Shown: positions 16,615-25,863, numbered from the stretch's first letter. The stretch is DNA of 64,000 bases from an uncultured Eubacteriales bacterium (GCA_934444365.1 CAKSCM010000006.1:47941-111940), one strand, 5' to 3'. A program made the numbers and translations. Notes: a model not told the origin generated them from the sequence alone.

Positions 16615-17370
16615 TTAGCGCTGCTTGTTATTGTTACAGATTTTTTCTTCCTCGCGCCGGGCTATAAGCCCTTCGAGCTCGCCTATAACAACAGAAAAGG
16701 CACCTTCATCCTCGGGATGATTCGAACGCGCTATCCCCTGGCTTTTCTTTTTAAGCTTGTGCAGCTCTTTTTTTATGTACAGGATATCGGCGCCGTCCTT
16801 TTGAGGGGCGATCTTGCCGATTTTATAAAAAAGCTCTCCCGGGCTCGTAATCTCTCCCGTATAAACCGCCGAAATCACGGTGTACACCTTTTTGGCAGCG
16901 ACGACCGCCGTTTCTTTATCTATTTCAAATCCGTTTTTGCACAGGTATTCTCTTAATACATCGGCATGGGTCATCGGCTGGAGCACCAAATGCTTAGCAC
17001 CATCCTTCACCCAAGGGGCGGCCTTTATAATATCGGCGATGGTTATTCCGCCCATTCCGCAAATAATTATGTCGTCAACCTCGTCGCCGGATATTTTATC
17101 CAAACCGGCCCCAAGCCGCAAGTCCACAATGCCGCTTAAGCCCGCTTCATTGACGTTTTGCCGGGCCGACGAAAGAGGCCCTTCTCTTAAATCCGACGCT
17201 ATTACCTTGGTACAAATACCGTTTTTTACAAGCCATATCGAAAGAAAGGCATGGTCGCACCCTATGTCGGCCGCTCTTGATTTTTTACGGACAAGGCATC
17301 CGGCCGAAAGCAGTCTGTCATCAAGCAATCTGCCGTCAAACGAAGAATTAACACTGGCGTTCATTTTCAT
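16615..17370 (-). CDS. trmK: tRNA (adenine22-N1)-methyltransferase TrmK
   Basis: The 251-residue enzyme methylates N1 of adenine 22 in tRNA using S-adenosylmethionine. Motifs: ADIGCDHAFLSIWLV (SAM-binding motif I), DLREGPLSSARQN, and the family hallmark IICGMGGITIADI; the C-terminal half has the coiled helical region. The open frame extends to 17415, overlapping the flippase gene; ATG 17370 (or ATG 17364) fits the usual N-terminus and lies just past the upstream stop. It probably shares the flippase transcript. Confidence 0.88.
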   Translation of the reverse strand: MKMNASVNSSFDGRLLDDRLLSAGCLVRKKSRAADIGCDHAFLSIWLVKNGICTKVIASDLREGPLSSARQNVNEAGLSGIVDLRLGAGLDKISGDEVDDIIICGMGGITIADIIKAAPWVKDGAKHLVLQPMTHADVLREYLCKNGFEIDKETAVVAAKKVYTVISAVYTGEITSPGELFYKIGKIAPQKDGADILYIKKELHKLKKKSQGIARSNHPEDEGAFSVVIGELEGLIARREEEKICNNNKQR

Positions 17371-17378
17371 ATATCCCG

Positions 17379-18899
17379 TTATCTGTTTTTCTTGCGGAAG
17401 ACAAAACCGGCACAATATTTAAACTCCGGCGTGAACATAAAGGAAAGCAGGAAAATAACATTCGGCACGGCGCAACAGATAAGTATGTTTATCACAACCG
17501 AGCTTACGGTAACCGTTTCGGGCTTTAAAAGGACTAAATCGGTCAAAAAGTAAGCTGCAACGCCTATCGCGGTGTAAATTCCGTATCTTGCAAAGAATTT
17601 CCAAAGCTTTTCATGCAATACATGGCGATATACAACCAGCGGCTCGACCCAGGCCGTGGCGATTGTGCTGATGATATTTCCGCCTAAAATTCCGATAAGC
17701 CCGAATTTCATGCCGAGCAGGGTCGACGCACCGAGGTTTATTACAAGCTCGGCTATGGGACGGTAGCGGTCGTTCCAAAAGGTTCCGGTTGCATCCTTAA
17801 AGGTAAAAAGGGTGCGGCGCATACCGTAAATGTAGAAGTTAAGAACAATTACAAAGACCGTTCCCCGGTCGAAAAGATAATCGCTGCCTATCCACACCGA
17901 TATAAATGGATTGAACATGCACATAAGGGCAATGCTGAAAAACCCGTAGATCCAGAAGTTCAGCAAAAACATGCAATTGTGAACAAGGGTAAGGCGTTTG
18001 TAATCTCTGGTCGCGTTGAGGTTGCCGACCCCGGCCAAAATGGCCTCGAAAAGCTTGGCAAGAACATTCTGCAAAGCATTGGTTATCAAAAGATAATTGC
18101 TGTATATACCGACCGTGACAATATTTATAAGCTTTGATATGAGTATCGACGGGAGGGATGTCACTCCTGCTCCGACCACCTTGTGGATGACCATTGCGCC
18201 GATGTTGCGCTTTATGCCGGAAAACTCGCCCTTGTCTATAGGAGCGACATTCTTCTCCTTAAGATAAGGATAAAGCTTGTCCGCCCGCAGGCTCACGACA
18301 AAGTTTTCGAGCCATGTGAACACAATCTGGGCCACAAGGAAAATCACAAAATTGCCGGTTATGGCAAGTATACCTATTTGCACTATCTGCAAGAGGATAA
18401 AAAATCCGTACCTGTAGATGGTGGTTATATACTGATTCTGGTCGCAGATTATAAGGCTTTTTTTGTAGGAATAAAAATACGAAATTCCGGTATTAAGAAC
18501 GTACAGATAAAAAATCAGATCGAGATTCTGTATGTTCGGAATATCCTCCGCCTTTAAAAGCGAGCGGTAAAACGGCAGCATGGCAAGTCCCAAAACAAGG
18601 ATTGTCGCCCCGATTATCCGGTAGGCTTTTTTATAAAAGGCCATAAGGGACTTGATTTTTTCCTTATCGTTTTCGGCCAGGGGCTTGTAAAGGCTGTATG
18701 ACAGTGCAGGCCCGACGCCGAGCTCAACTATCGAAAGAATAGTAAGAATACTTGCGAAAAGGGTGCTTAGCCCGAGATATGTGTCGTCCAAATATATAAG
18801 AAATACCGAGCGGCTGACAAGGCTCGCCACCGTACCGAGCAGCTGACCCGACACGGCGAATATAATATTCCGTATTGATTTTGCGGTTCTTCCCTGCAT
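17379..18899 (-). CDS. Polysaccharide flippase (Wzx/MOP-superfamily exporter)
   Basis: The 506-residue protein has 12-14 hydrophobic segments and begins like O-antigen/teichuronic acid flippases (IRNIIFAVSGQLLGTVASLVSRSVFL). Such proteins translocate lipid-linked oligosaccharides to the outer membrane face. No glycosyltransferase or polymerase genes are adjacent, so the substrate is unknown. The frame is open to 19067; I place the start at ATG 18899 because the residues before it are not membrane-like and a promoter occupies 18930-18958. The ribosome site is weak. The only linked gene is trmK, 8 bp downstream. Confidence 0.85.
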   Translation of the reverse strand: MQGRTAKSIRNIIFAVSGQLLGTVASLVSRSVFLIYLDDTYLGLSTLFASILTILSIVELGVGPALSYSLYKPLAENDKEKIKSLMAFYKKAYRIIGATILVLGLAMLPFYRSLLKAEDIPNIQNLDLIFYLYVLNTGISYFYSYKKSLIICDQNQYITTIYRYGFFILLQIVQIGILAITGNFVIFLVAQIVFTWLENFVVSLRADKLYPYLKEKNVAPIDKGEFSGIKRNIGAMVIHKVVGAGVTSLPSILISKLINIVTVGIYSNYLLITNALQNVLAKLFEAILAGVGNLNATRDYKRLTLVHNCMFLLNFWIYGFFSIALMCMFNPFISVWIGSDYLFDRGTVFVIVLNFYIYGMRRTLFTFKDATGTFWNDRYRPIAELVINLGASTLLGMKFGLIGILGGNIISTIATAWVEPLVVYRHVLHEKLWKFFARYGIYTAIGVAAYFLTDLVLLKPETVTVSSVVINILICCAVPNVIFLLSFMFTPEFKYCAGFVFRKKNR

Positions 18900-18929
18900 A
18901 ATACACCAGCTTTTTATTTTTGTTTTTAT

Positions 18930-18958
18930 ATTATTCCGTTTGCCGGATACTCTGTCAA
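18930..18958 (-). promoter_or_regulatory. Promoter of the flippase-trmK unit
   Basis: Minus-strand -35 TTGACA (18953-18958), 17-bp spacer, -10 AATAAT (18930-18935). Confidence 0.6.
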
Positions 18959-19083
18959 TAAACGGCAATATGCGTTTTTTTATTTCAAACTCATGTATTA
19001 TAACACACTCGTAAACGAAATACAACTTTAATACCGAAACCGGCGAATGCAGCAAGAAAAGCTCCATAATAAAACGTAAAATA

Positions 19084-19112
19084 TTGAAAAATCCGGTGAT
19101 TTGTATTATAAT
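19084..19112 (+). promoter_or_regulatory. Sigma-A promoter of recG
   Basis: -35 TTGAAA (19084-19089), 17-bp spacer and -10 TATAAT (19107-19112), 44 bases before the start codon. Confidence 0.8.
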
Positions 19113-19155
19113 TTTAAAAAACGGCTCAAATGTTCTTTTAAAGGTCGGTTGACAT

Positions 19156-21216
19156 ATGAATGAAGAAATTTTCGGTACCGGTATTCAGTACTTAAAGGGT
19201 GTGGGCGAAAAACGCGCCGCGCTTTTTTCAAAGCTCGGAATTTTTACAATCGGCGACCTTTTAAGCTTTTATCCGCGCGATTATGAGGATTGGGGCAAAA
19301 CCGTACGGATAGCCGACGCAAATCCGGATTTCCCGTGCTGTATAAAGGCGAGAATAACCGACGGAGTCACCGAGCAAAGGACCAAAAGCGGACTGAAAAT
19401 ATACTCGGCCACGGCAAGCGACGGACAGGATGTATTCAGGGTCGTTATCTTCAACAACCGCTTCGCCGCCGAACGGCTGCATTTCTTTGAGGAATACCTT
19501 TTTTACGGCAAAATAACCTTTACAAAAGGCTTTGCAAGAGAAATGCACTCTCCTGATTTTTTCTCGTGCAATGAAGAATGTCCGACCGGACTTTTTCCCG
19601 TATATCGCACGACTGCCGGCCTTACAAATGCTGCCATCAGGCGCATTACCGCCTCACTTTTTGAAAATGTCGGCGGTTCAATCAGCGAATCGCTGCCCCA
19701 AAGTATTCTTGAAAAATACGACCTTTCTTCACTTAAAAACGCCTTGCGCGGCGTGCATTATCCGAAAAACAGCGAGGAGCTTGCCCGTTCGAGACGCCGT
19801 TTGGTTTTTGAAGAACAGTTGACTTTAAAGCTGGCTTTATCCGCCATAAAAAACCGGTCGGATATAAAAACGCCAAAGCGGCTTTCGCAAAGCTTTTTCA
19901 GTGAATTCGAGAGACTGCTGCCATTTGAGATGACCGGCGCGCAAAAACGCGCCTGTGCTCAAATTGAAAAGGATATGTCATCGGGACGGCTTATGTGCCG
20001 ACTTTTGCAGGGAGACGTCGGCTCGGGTAAAACCGCCGTTGCGGCCGCAGCGATATACACAAGCGTTAAAAACGGCTATCAGTGCGCCCTTATGGCCCCT
20101 ACCGAAATACTTGCCGTTCAGCATTATGAGGGACTTTGCGGAATGTTTGAAAAAGCCGGAATAAAAACCCTGCTGCTTACCGGGTCGATGACCCAATCAA
20201 AGAAAAAATCGGTATATAGCGCTGTAAAAAACGGCGAGGCCGACCTTCTTATAGGAACCCATGCCCTTATTCAGCAGGACGTTGAGTTTAAAAATCTCGG
20301 CCTTTGCATAACAGACGAGCAGCACCGTTTCGGCGTAAAACAGCGCACAGTGCTTGCAGGACCGACCGACGACAAGGCTCATATGCTTGTAATGTCGGCA
20401 ACGCCGATACCGCGTTCCCTCGCGCTCATTATATACGGCGATCTTGACATATCTCTGCTCGACGAGCTGCCTCCGGGCCGACAGCTAATTGACACCTTTG
20501 CCGTTGATACCTCGTTTCGGCCGAGGGTTATAAATTTTATAAAAAAGCAGATTGCAAACGGTTTTCAGGCATATCTTGTCTGTCCGCTTGTCGAGGACGG
20601 GGAAAATGCCGATCTGATCTCGGCTACGGGATACTTTGAAGAGCTGAAAAACGGCCCGTTTGAGGGCTACAACATAGGCCTTTTGCACGGCAAGATGAAG
20701 CCGAAGGAAAAGGAACGGGTCATGAACGAGTTTGTAAAGGGAGATATCTGTCTGCTTGTTGCAACAACCGTCATTGAGGTCGGAGTAAACGTCCCGAACG
20801 CCGTTTTAATGGTGGTTGAAAACGCCGAAAGATTCGGCCTTTCACAGCTTCACCAATTAAGAGGACGGGTCGGCCGCGGCAGGGCTAAATCCTTTTGCGT
20901 GCTTATTTCCGACGCCAAGGGAGAAAACGCGCGGCGAAGAATGAAGGTAATGAAGGAAACGAACGACGGCTTTAAAATAGCCGACGAAGATTTAAGACTT
21001 CGCGGACCGGGAGACTTTTTCGGCTCAAAGCAGCACGGACTTCCCGAGCTTAAAATGTCCGAAACGCTTACCGACACCGCACTTTTAAAGCTTTCGGGAA
21101 AAGCAGCGGACGATATTTTAAAAACCGATCCCGAGCTTTGTCATCCGGAGAATATCGGAATCAGACAGAGCGTATCGGGTCTTACCGAAAAGCTCGGCGT
21201 ATACGGACTCAACTGA
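19156..21216 (+). CDS. recG: ATP-dependent DNA helicase RecG
   Basis: The 686-residue branch-migration helicase reverses stalled replication forks and processes Holliday junctions. The N-terminal wedge domain begins with the IQYLKGVGEKRAALFSKLGI helix-hairpin-helix and FYPRDYEDW; helicase motifs follow: Walker A GDVGSGKTAVA, the DEQH box (ITDEQHRFGVKQR), VMSATPIPR, LLHGKMKPKEKERVM, and VIEVGVNVPNA with QLRGRVGRG. The C-terminal RecG motif DLRLRGPGDFFGSKQHG is present. The length is normal. AAAGG precedes the ATG. Confidence 0.97.
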   Translation: MNEEIFGTGIQYLKGVGEKRAALFSKLGIFTIGDLLSFYPRDYEDWGKTVRIADANPDFPCCIKARITDGVTEQRTKSGLKIYSATASDGQDVFRVVIFNNRFAAERLHFFEEYLFYGKITFTKGFAREMHSPDFFSCNEECPTGLFPVYRTTAGLTNAAIRRITASLFENVGGSISESLPQSILEKYDLSSLKNALRGVHYPKNSEELARSRRRLVFEEQLTLKLALSAIKNRSDIKTPKRLSQSFFSEFERLLPFEMTGAQKRACAQIEKDMSSGRLMCRLLQGDVGSGKTAVAAAAIYTSVKNGYQCALMAPTEILAVQHYEGLCGMFEKAGIKTLLLTGSMTQSKKKSVYSAVKNGEADLLIGTHALIQQDVEFKNLGLCITDEQHRFGVKQRTVLAGPTDDKAHMLVMSATPIPRSLALIIYGDLDISLLDELPPGRQLIDTFAVDTSFRPRVINFIKKQIANGFQAYLVCPLVEDGENADLISATGYFEELKNGPFEGYNIGLLHGKMKPKEKERVMNEFVKGDICLLVATTVIEVGVNVPNAVLMVVENAERFGLSQLHQLRGRVGRGRAKSFCVLISDAKGENARRRMKVMKETNDGFKIADEDLRLRGPGDFFGSKQHGLPELKMSETLTDTALLKLSGKAADDILKTDPELCHPENIGIRQSVSGLTEKLGVYGLN

Positions 21217-21319
21217 ATTCAGAACTGAATTTTAAAAAAACGAGAATAAAAAAGGAAATTAAAAAAGCAGCAGCCAAAAACAACGAAAAATCAAAAATAA
21301 AAAAACAAAAAAGTCATGA

Positions 21320-21555
21320 CCGCCGGCTAAGCCGGCGGCTTGATTAAGCCCTAGAAGGGCTTTTTACCGGCTGGCATCTAAAGATGCACTGAATGATTTT
21401 TCACTTGCATCAAATGCCCCGCCGCCCGTAAACGGGCATCAGGCGTTTTTATCGAGTGCATACGAATTTTTTGGATTGTTATTCTCGACTCGCTTCGCTC
21501 GATGCTTGAAGCTAAAGCTTTTTTTACGGGATGCCTCCACCGGCATAGCCGGTGG
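21320..21555. repeat. Hairpin-rich element bounded by related palindromes (MITE- or REP-like)
   Basis: The first hairpin is CCGCCGGC-TAA-GCCGGCGG (21320-21338) and the last CCACCGGC-ATA-GCCGGTGG (21537-21555), both perfect 8-bp stems with 3-base loops and similar arms. Between them are several compact stems: AAGCCC-TAGAA-GGGCTT (21346-21362), GCATC-TAAA-GATGC, GCAT-CAA-ATGC, GCCCG-TAAA-CGGGC (21424-21437) and AAGC-TAAA-GCTT followed by T's. No open reading frame is convincing. The end palindromes resemble ends used by IS200/IS605 transposases; only this copy is in the window. Confidence 0.6.
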
Positions 21556-21569
21556 TTTCCGAAACAACA

Positions 21570-21612
21570 AAAACGCCAGCCGGTCAATAAAGCTCCGGCT
21601 TGGGCGTTTTTT
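21570..21612. terminator. Bidirectional terminator between recG region and phosphatase gene
   Basis: AAACGCC-A-GCCGG pairs with CCGGC-TTG-GGCGTTT; T tracts lie on both strands (TTTTTT on plus, TTTTTG on minus). Confidence 0.8.
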
Positions 21613-21661
21613 GGTATTTTTATATTTTACTGTTTATTCTGACTTTCCGACGTTATCCTTT

Positions 21662-21717
21662 TTCCGGATCATTCGGCTTTCCGGATTTTAGTTTTTTTGA
21701 ATTCCGGATCATTCGGC
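21662..21717. repeat. Pair of 16-bp direct repeats
   Basis: TTCCGGATCATTCGGC occurs at 21662-21677 and 21702-21717, with a partial third TTTCCGGAT between them. The stretch lies between the terminator and the end of the phosphatase gene and holds no gene. Confidence 0.6.
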
Positions 21718-21738
21718 ATTTTTGGGATTCTCGTATTC

Positions 21739-22200
21739 TTAGGCTTTATCGTTTTTGCCGTTTTGTCCGGATATCTCAATTTTCCCCATAACCTTGCGAC
21801 AAAGCACCTCTATTTCGCCGAGACATTTCCGGTAAACCGCAATGTCTCCACCAAACGGATCGGATACTCCCGGAGGAATAAAGCAGATTTTATCCGCATA
21901 TTTATCCCCCGTCGCCGATTTCAATATTTGCTCATGCGAGGCCGCAAGCGGCACGATAACATCGCTTTCATCAAGCATATCGAGGGTGAGCCTTGAAGCC
22001 TTGTGACCGGAAATATCAATCCCTTTTTCACGACAGGCAGCTATGGCGTTGTCCGACGCTTTTTCGCCGCCGTTTGCAAATAGTCCGGCGCTTTTCGCCG
22101 TCGGAGCAATTCCCCTTTCGCAGCACAATTCATTGAAAACCGCCGCCGCCATGGGACTCCGGCAGGTATTGCCGGTACAAACAAACAAAACCTTCATCAT
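21739..22200 (-). CDS. Low-molecular-weight protein phosphatase (tyrosine or arginine)
   Basis: The 153-residue protein begins with the P-loop CTGNTCRSPMA (Cys8 nucleophile, Arg14) and has the general-acid loop DPFGGD near the C-terminus. The Thr in CTGNT is found in both YwlE-type arginine phosphatases and some tyrosine phosphatases, so specificity is open. ATG 22200 (or the next codon, 22197) is chosen over an upstream ORF extension that overlaps sortase. It starts 8 bp after srtB and is likely cotranscribed with it. Confidence 0.85.
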   Translation of the reverse strand: MMKVLFVCTGNTCRSPMAAAVFNELCCERGIAPTAKSAGLFANGGEKASDNAIAACREKGIDISGHKASRLTLDMLDESDVIVPLAASHEQILKSATGDKYADKICFIPPGVSDPFGGDIAVYRKCLGEIEVLCRKVMGKIEISGQNGKNDKA

Positions 22201-22207
22201 TTCAGAC

Positions 22208-23032
22208 TCACTTCTTATAAGCGGCCGAAACGTCAACATTGCCGCCCTCGCCCTTCGGGACCAGCTTTGCAGCCACCATCAGCCTTGCATCGTTTGAAAC
22301 ATAGGTGCAGGTACAAAGGGTCAAAATACTGTCGTTCGGACCGATATCAACCGGACAGCTTATCTCAGAGCGTTTTTTAATAGCCTCGATATAGGCCGCA
22401 TATTCCTCGTCGCTTGCATAATCCGGACCGCGAAAATCAAAGTTTGCTCCTTCTTTTGTGGTAAGATCCACCACATAAAGGGCAAAAACCTGACAGTCAT
22501 ACTCGCCGTAAATCGTTTCAAAGGTAAAGTACGGATGCTCCCTGTAAAAATTGATATCGCGATAATTTTTTATCTGGGTAAACATGGTTTTATCAAGCAG
22601 ATGATGGCCGTAAATCGTGATATTACTGCTGAATTTTTCGGCAGTAAAGGTCGTGCGATAGTCAATATAAAGGGTTCCGGCAGTAGTTTCACGATGGTCA
22701 AAGCTGTGGTTAAGATAGTAGTCTCTGCCTCTTATTTTATCCTCGCCCAGCACAACGACATTGTCGCAGGTCGTCCCCGGGATAGTAATCCATGCGACCG
22801 TATCGGGGTTGTACTCCTTAAGCTCGGTTAAGGTCTTATCCTTCATATCATAAACCGAATGGGGCGTTGAGGGGTCAAACTCGCTGACAACGCTCGCCTC
22901 AGGCTTGCTTGAAGCATAATCCGGCTCAGGAACGGGATCGGGAACAACTTCTCCCCCGATATTCATCGCAATGAACACATTGCAGACAATAACAAGCAGT
23001 GTTACAGTAATTTTTATAGCTTTATTGTACAT
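22208..23032 (-). CDS. srtB: Class B sortase
   Basis: The 274-residue transpeptidase has an N-terminal membrane anchor (about residues 5-25), then the class B domain: DTVAWITIPGTTCDNVVV, ITIYGHHLLDKTMF (catalytic His), and TLCTCTYVSNDARLMVAAK with Cys242 and Arg250, the full catalytic triad. It links surface proteins to the cell wall. A candidate substrate with a VPRTADG-type C-terminus lies about 4.4 kb upstream (27411-28640). It is followed by the phosphatase and preceded by a terminator, so it has its own promoter, which I could not identify. Confidence 0.93.
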   Translation of the reverse strand: MYNKAIKITVTLLVIVCNVFIAMNIGGEVVPDPVPEPDYASSKPEASVVSEFDPSTPHSVYDMKDKTLTELKEYNPDTVAWITIPGTTCDNVVVLGEDKIRGRDYYLNHSFDHRETTAGTLYIDYRTTFTAEKFSSNITIYGHHLLDKTMFTQIKNYRDINFYREHPYFTFETIYGEYDCQVFALYVVDLTTKEGANFDFRGPDYASDEEYAAYIEAIKKRSEISCPVDIGPNDSILTLCTCTYVSNDARLMVAAKLVPKGEGGNVDVSAAYKK

Positions 23033-23065
23033 AATACCGCATTTCTCCGGACAATCAGTTTAATT

Positions 23066-23096
23066 TTAAAAACATAGGGCACCTCAAGGATGCCCC
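23066..23096 (-). terminator. Intrinsic terminator after the zinc-ribbon protein gene
   Basis: Minus-strand GGGCATCC-TTGA-GGTGCCC stem (one G-U pair) followed by TATGTTTTT. Confidence 0.7.
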
Positions 23097-23192
23097 ATGA
23101 ACACATTTTCTCCTGCAAACGAGGCTGTTTAACAACCTGCCGGTTGAAAACCACCGATTCCGAAATCCGTACGGCCGGTGAGAGCATCATTC

Positions 23193-23621
23193 TTACTCCT
23201 GGTCGTCGTCTTCCTCGTCTTCGTCCTCGTCAAAATCAAGATTAAGCTCAGCCTTGCAATTCGGGCAGACTATTTTGCAATCATCCTCGTCGATTGCCGA
23301 AGGATCAATGCATATCCCGCTTCCGCAAGCGGGGCATTCAACCTCAAGGCAGTCGTCGTCACAGCAGTAATCGTCATCATCGCAATCGCAGCAATCATCG
23401 TCGCCGTAAACCTCACCCTCCAGATCGGACAAATCCTCGTCAATCTCGTCGACCTGCTGGCAAAGCTCGTCAAGCCCTGCATCGATATCGTCAACCGTCA
23501 GTGCCATATCGGACACAAGGTCAATAAGCTCCTTTATGATTTTATCCTGCTTGTTGTTCTCGTCAAGGCCCAAACCCTCGGCCAGACCCTTAATATAAGC
23601 AGCCTTTTCGGTTACTGTCAT
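23193..23621 (-). CDS. CD1247-like acidic zinc-ribbon protein
   Basis: The 142-residue protein has a helical N-terminal domain (residues 1-70, TEKAAYIKGLAEGLGLDENNKQDKIIKELIDLV) resembling the clostridial CD1247 N-terminal family. An Asp/Cys run (DDDCCDCDDDDYCCDDDC) follows, then a ribbon with CPAC and CPNC pairs that probably bind zinc, and an Asp/Glu-rich tail. Function is unknown. It sits 25 bp downstream of efp on the same strand, suggesting cotranscription and perhaps a translation-related role. Confidence 0.75.
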   Translation of the reverse strand: MTVTEKAAYIKGLAEGLGLDENNKQDKIIKELIDLVSDMALTVDDIDAGLDELCQQVDEIDEDLSDLEGEVYGDDDCCDCDDDDYCCDDDCLEVECPACGSGICIDPSAIDEDDCKIVCPNCKAELNLDFDEDEDEEDDDQE

Positions 23622-23646
23622 TTCAAAAACCTCCGTTTATAAAGCT

Positions 23647-24204
23647 TTAAGCTCTCTCCATGTACTCGCCGGTTCTTGTGTCGACCCTTATCATATCGCC
23701 TTCGTTAATGAACAAAGGTATACGGATCTCGGCGCCGGTTTCAAGAGTAGCGGGCTTGGTTACGTTGGTGGCCGTATCGCCGCGAACACCCGGCTCGGCC
23801 TTGGTAACCTGTAATTCGACAAAGTTGGGAGGTTCGACTCCGAACACCTTTCCCTTGTACGAAAGCACACGGCAGATCATGTTCTCCTTAACAAACTTGA
23901 AGTTGTCGGACAGCTCGCTCTTGTTGATGGGAACGAGCTCATAGGTCTCCTGATCCATAAAGTAGTACAGATCGCCGTCACTGTATGAATATTCCATCTC
24001 TTTACGTTCTACATAAGCGTTCTCGAATTTTGCGGTGGGGTTAAAGCTGGTCTCGGTAACCGCTCCGGTCATTATGTTCTTCATTTTAACGCGGACAAAC
24101 GCGGCGCCCTTACCGGGCTTTACATGCTGGAATTCTATAACCTGATAGACGTTTCCGTCCATATCAAAGGTTACGCCGTTTCTGAACTCACCGGCTGATA
24201 TCAT
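23647..24204 (-). CDS. efp: Translation elongation factor P
   Basis: The 185-residue three-domain protein relieves ribosome stalling at polyproline. The N-terminal KOW-like domain has the exposed loop KPGKGAAF with the modification-site lysine Lys32, and the C-terminal OB domain has [22 protein letters not shown] lies upstream of the ATG. A promoter-like element (24241-24267) lies between fba and efp, so expression may be separate. Confidence 0.97.
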   Translation of the reverse strand: MISAGEFRNGVTFDMDGNVYQVIEFQHVKPGKGAAFVRVKMKNIMTGAVTETSFNPTAKFENAYVERKEMEYSYSDGDLYYFMDQETYELVPINKSELSDNFKFVKENMICRVLSYKGKVFGVEPPNFVELQVTKAEPGVRGDTATNVTKPATLETGAEIRIPLFINEGDMIRVDTRTGEYMERA

Positions 24205-24240
24205 ATATGTTTTACCTCCGTAATTTAACTACCCTTTTAT

Positions 24241-24267
24241 TTTATACTATAAGTGGCGTTATTGCAA
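24241..24267 (-). promoter_or_regulatory. Possible promoter of efp
   Basis: Minus-strand TTGCAA (24262-24267), 15-bp spacer, TATAAA (24241-24246). The spacer is short, so confidence is limited. Confidence 0.4.
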
Positions 24268-24270
24268 GTA

Positions 24271-25209
24271 TTATTTTGCCGCTCCGGCACAACCGAGAAC
24301 GTTAAGAATCTTGCCGGTAACAACCTTTTCGATCTCCTGTCTTGCCTCGCCGAGGTACTGACGGGGATCAAAATGACCCGGCTCGGTCGCAAAATGATGA
24401 CGGATACCGGCCGTCATTGCTATTCTTATGTCGGAATCGACGTTGATTTTGCAAACCGCCATTGATGCCGCCTTGCGGAGCATATCCTCGGGAATTCCGA
24501 TAGCATCCGGCATTTTTCCGCCGTACTCGTTTATAATCGAAACGTATTTCGGATCGACCGACGACGCACCGTGAAGCACGATGGGGAATCCGGGCAGTCT
24601 CCTTGAAACCTCCTCCAGTATATCAAAACGAAGTTGAGGCTTCTGGCCGGGCTTAAACTTATAAGCACCGTGGCTTGTTCCTATTGCTATTGCAAGGCTG
24701 TCAACACCGGTGCCGTTTACAAACTTTTCGACCTCTTCCGGACGGGTGTAGGAGGCGTCCTCCGCTGAAACGTTTACCTCGTCCTCAATGCCCGAAAGCT
24801 GTCCAAGCTCGCCCTCTACGGTAACATTGTACTTATGGGCATACTCGACGACCTTGCGGGTAAGGGCTATATTCTCCTCAAGCGGCAGATGGCTGCCGTC
24901 TATCATAACCGATGTAAAGCCGCCGTCGATGCAGGCAACACAGGTCTCGTAATCGGGGCCGTGATCCAGATGAAGGGCGATGGGCAGCCCGGTTTCCTTC
25001 TCGGCCGCCTTTACAAGGGCGACAAGATAGTCGTGACGTGCGTATTTACGAGCGCTTGAAGAAACCTGAAGAATAACCGGAGCCTCAAGCTTTTTGCAGG
25101 CGTCGGTTATACCCTGAACTATCTCCATATTGTTTACGTTGAAAGCGCCTATAGCGTAGCCGCCCTCATAGGCTTTTTTGAGCATTTCGGTTGTATTTAC
25201 CAAAGGCAT
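24271..25209 (-). CDS. fba: Class II fructose-1,6-bisphosphate aldolase
   Basis: The 312-residue zinc enzyme cleaves fructose-1,6-bisphosphate in glycolysis. Recognisable motifs are YAIGAFNVNN, LHLDHGPDYETC (zinc ligand His and catalytic Asp), MIDGSHLPLEENI, VEGELGQLSGIED, IAIGTSHGAYKF and VLHGASSVD, followed by KINVDSDIRIAMT. The length fits the short bacterial class IIB form; the tagatose-bisphosphate variant is a less likely alternative. A TATAAT -10 lies upstream near 25243. Confidence 0.95.
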   Translation of the reverse strand: MPLVNTTEMLKKAYEGGYAIGAFNVNNMEIVQGITDACKKLEAPVILQVSSSARKYARHDYLVALVKAAEKETGLPIALHLDHGPDYETCVACIDGGFTSVMIDGSHLPLEENIALTRKVVEYAHKYNVTVEGELGQLSGIEDEVNVSAEDASYTRPEEVEKFVNGTGVDSLAIAIGTSHGAYKFKPGQKPQLRFDILEEVSRRLPGFPIVLHGASSVDPKYVSIINEYGGKMPDAIGIPEDMLRKAASMAVCKINVDSDIRIAMTAGIRHHFATEPGHFDPRQYLGEARQEIEKVVTGKILNVLGCAGAAK

Positions 25210-25354
25210 TTTATATACCCCTTTCGATGGATATTATTTTCACTGTATATTATAACTGTTTTTTTGTCGGAATAAAGTGTTTTTTTACTGTTTGTATAAA
25301 TAAACAAATTTATATGTGAATTTGTTGTATTTTACACAATTCCGCCACCGGTAA

Positions 25355-25400
25355 AAATTAAAAAGCCGCCCGTCCGAAAAGGAAAAGCGGCTTTTGCTTT
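25355..25400 (-). terminator. Terminator of the infC-rpmI-rplT operon
   Basis: AAAAGCCGC (25361-25369) pairs with GCGGCTTTT (25387-25395); the minus strand continues with a T-rich tail. Confidence 0.8.
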
Positions 25401-25509
25401 TATGAAACTTTGTGGCATCCCGATTTATTTAACGCCGTCACGGCCAAAACCGAGGACCGCATTTTAAAAAAAATCAAGTACGCCGCTTAAAAGCCCAAAC
25501 CGCTTTATA

Positions 25510-25863
25510 TTACTTCGCAGATTTGGCCTTATTGACAACCTCGGTAAACGCTGCCGGATCGTTTATTGCCATTTCTGAAAGCATTTTGCGGTTAATCTCT
25601 ATTCCTGCCTTTTTAAGTCCGTTCATAAAGGTGGAATAGTTCATTCCGTTGGCCTTTGCGCCGGCCGAAATACGGGTTATCCACAGACGGCGAAAATCGC
25701 GTTTGCGCTGTTTACGTCCGATGTAGGCGTACTGACCCGACTTCATAACCTGCTGTTTAGCGGTTTTAAAGAGGGTGTGTTTGGAACCGAAATAGCCCTT
25801 AGCGAGCTTTAATGTCTTTTTTCTTCTTTTGCGCGTCATAAGAGCGCCTTTAATACGAGCCAT
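25510..25863 (-). CDS. rplT: 50S ribosomal protein L20
   Basis: The 117-residue protein has the basic N-terminal extension ([28 protein letters not shown], seen as [13 protein letters not shown]) and the globular domain [26 protein letters not shown]20 is needed for early 50S assembly and, in Firmicutes, represses its own operon by binding the infC leader. Third gene of infC-rpmI-rplT, 21 bp after rpmI. Confidence 0.98.
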   Translation of the reverse strand: MARIKGALMTRKRRKKTLKLAKGYFGSKHTLFKTAKQQVMKSGQYAYIGRKQRKRDFRRLWITRISAGAKANGMNYSTFMNGLKKAGIEINRKMLSEMAINDPAAFTEVVNKAKSAK

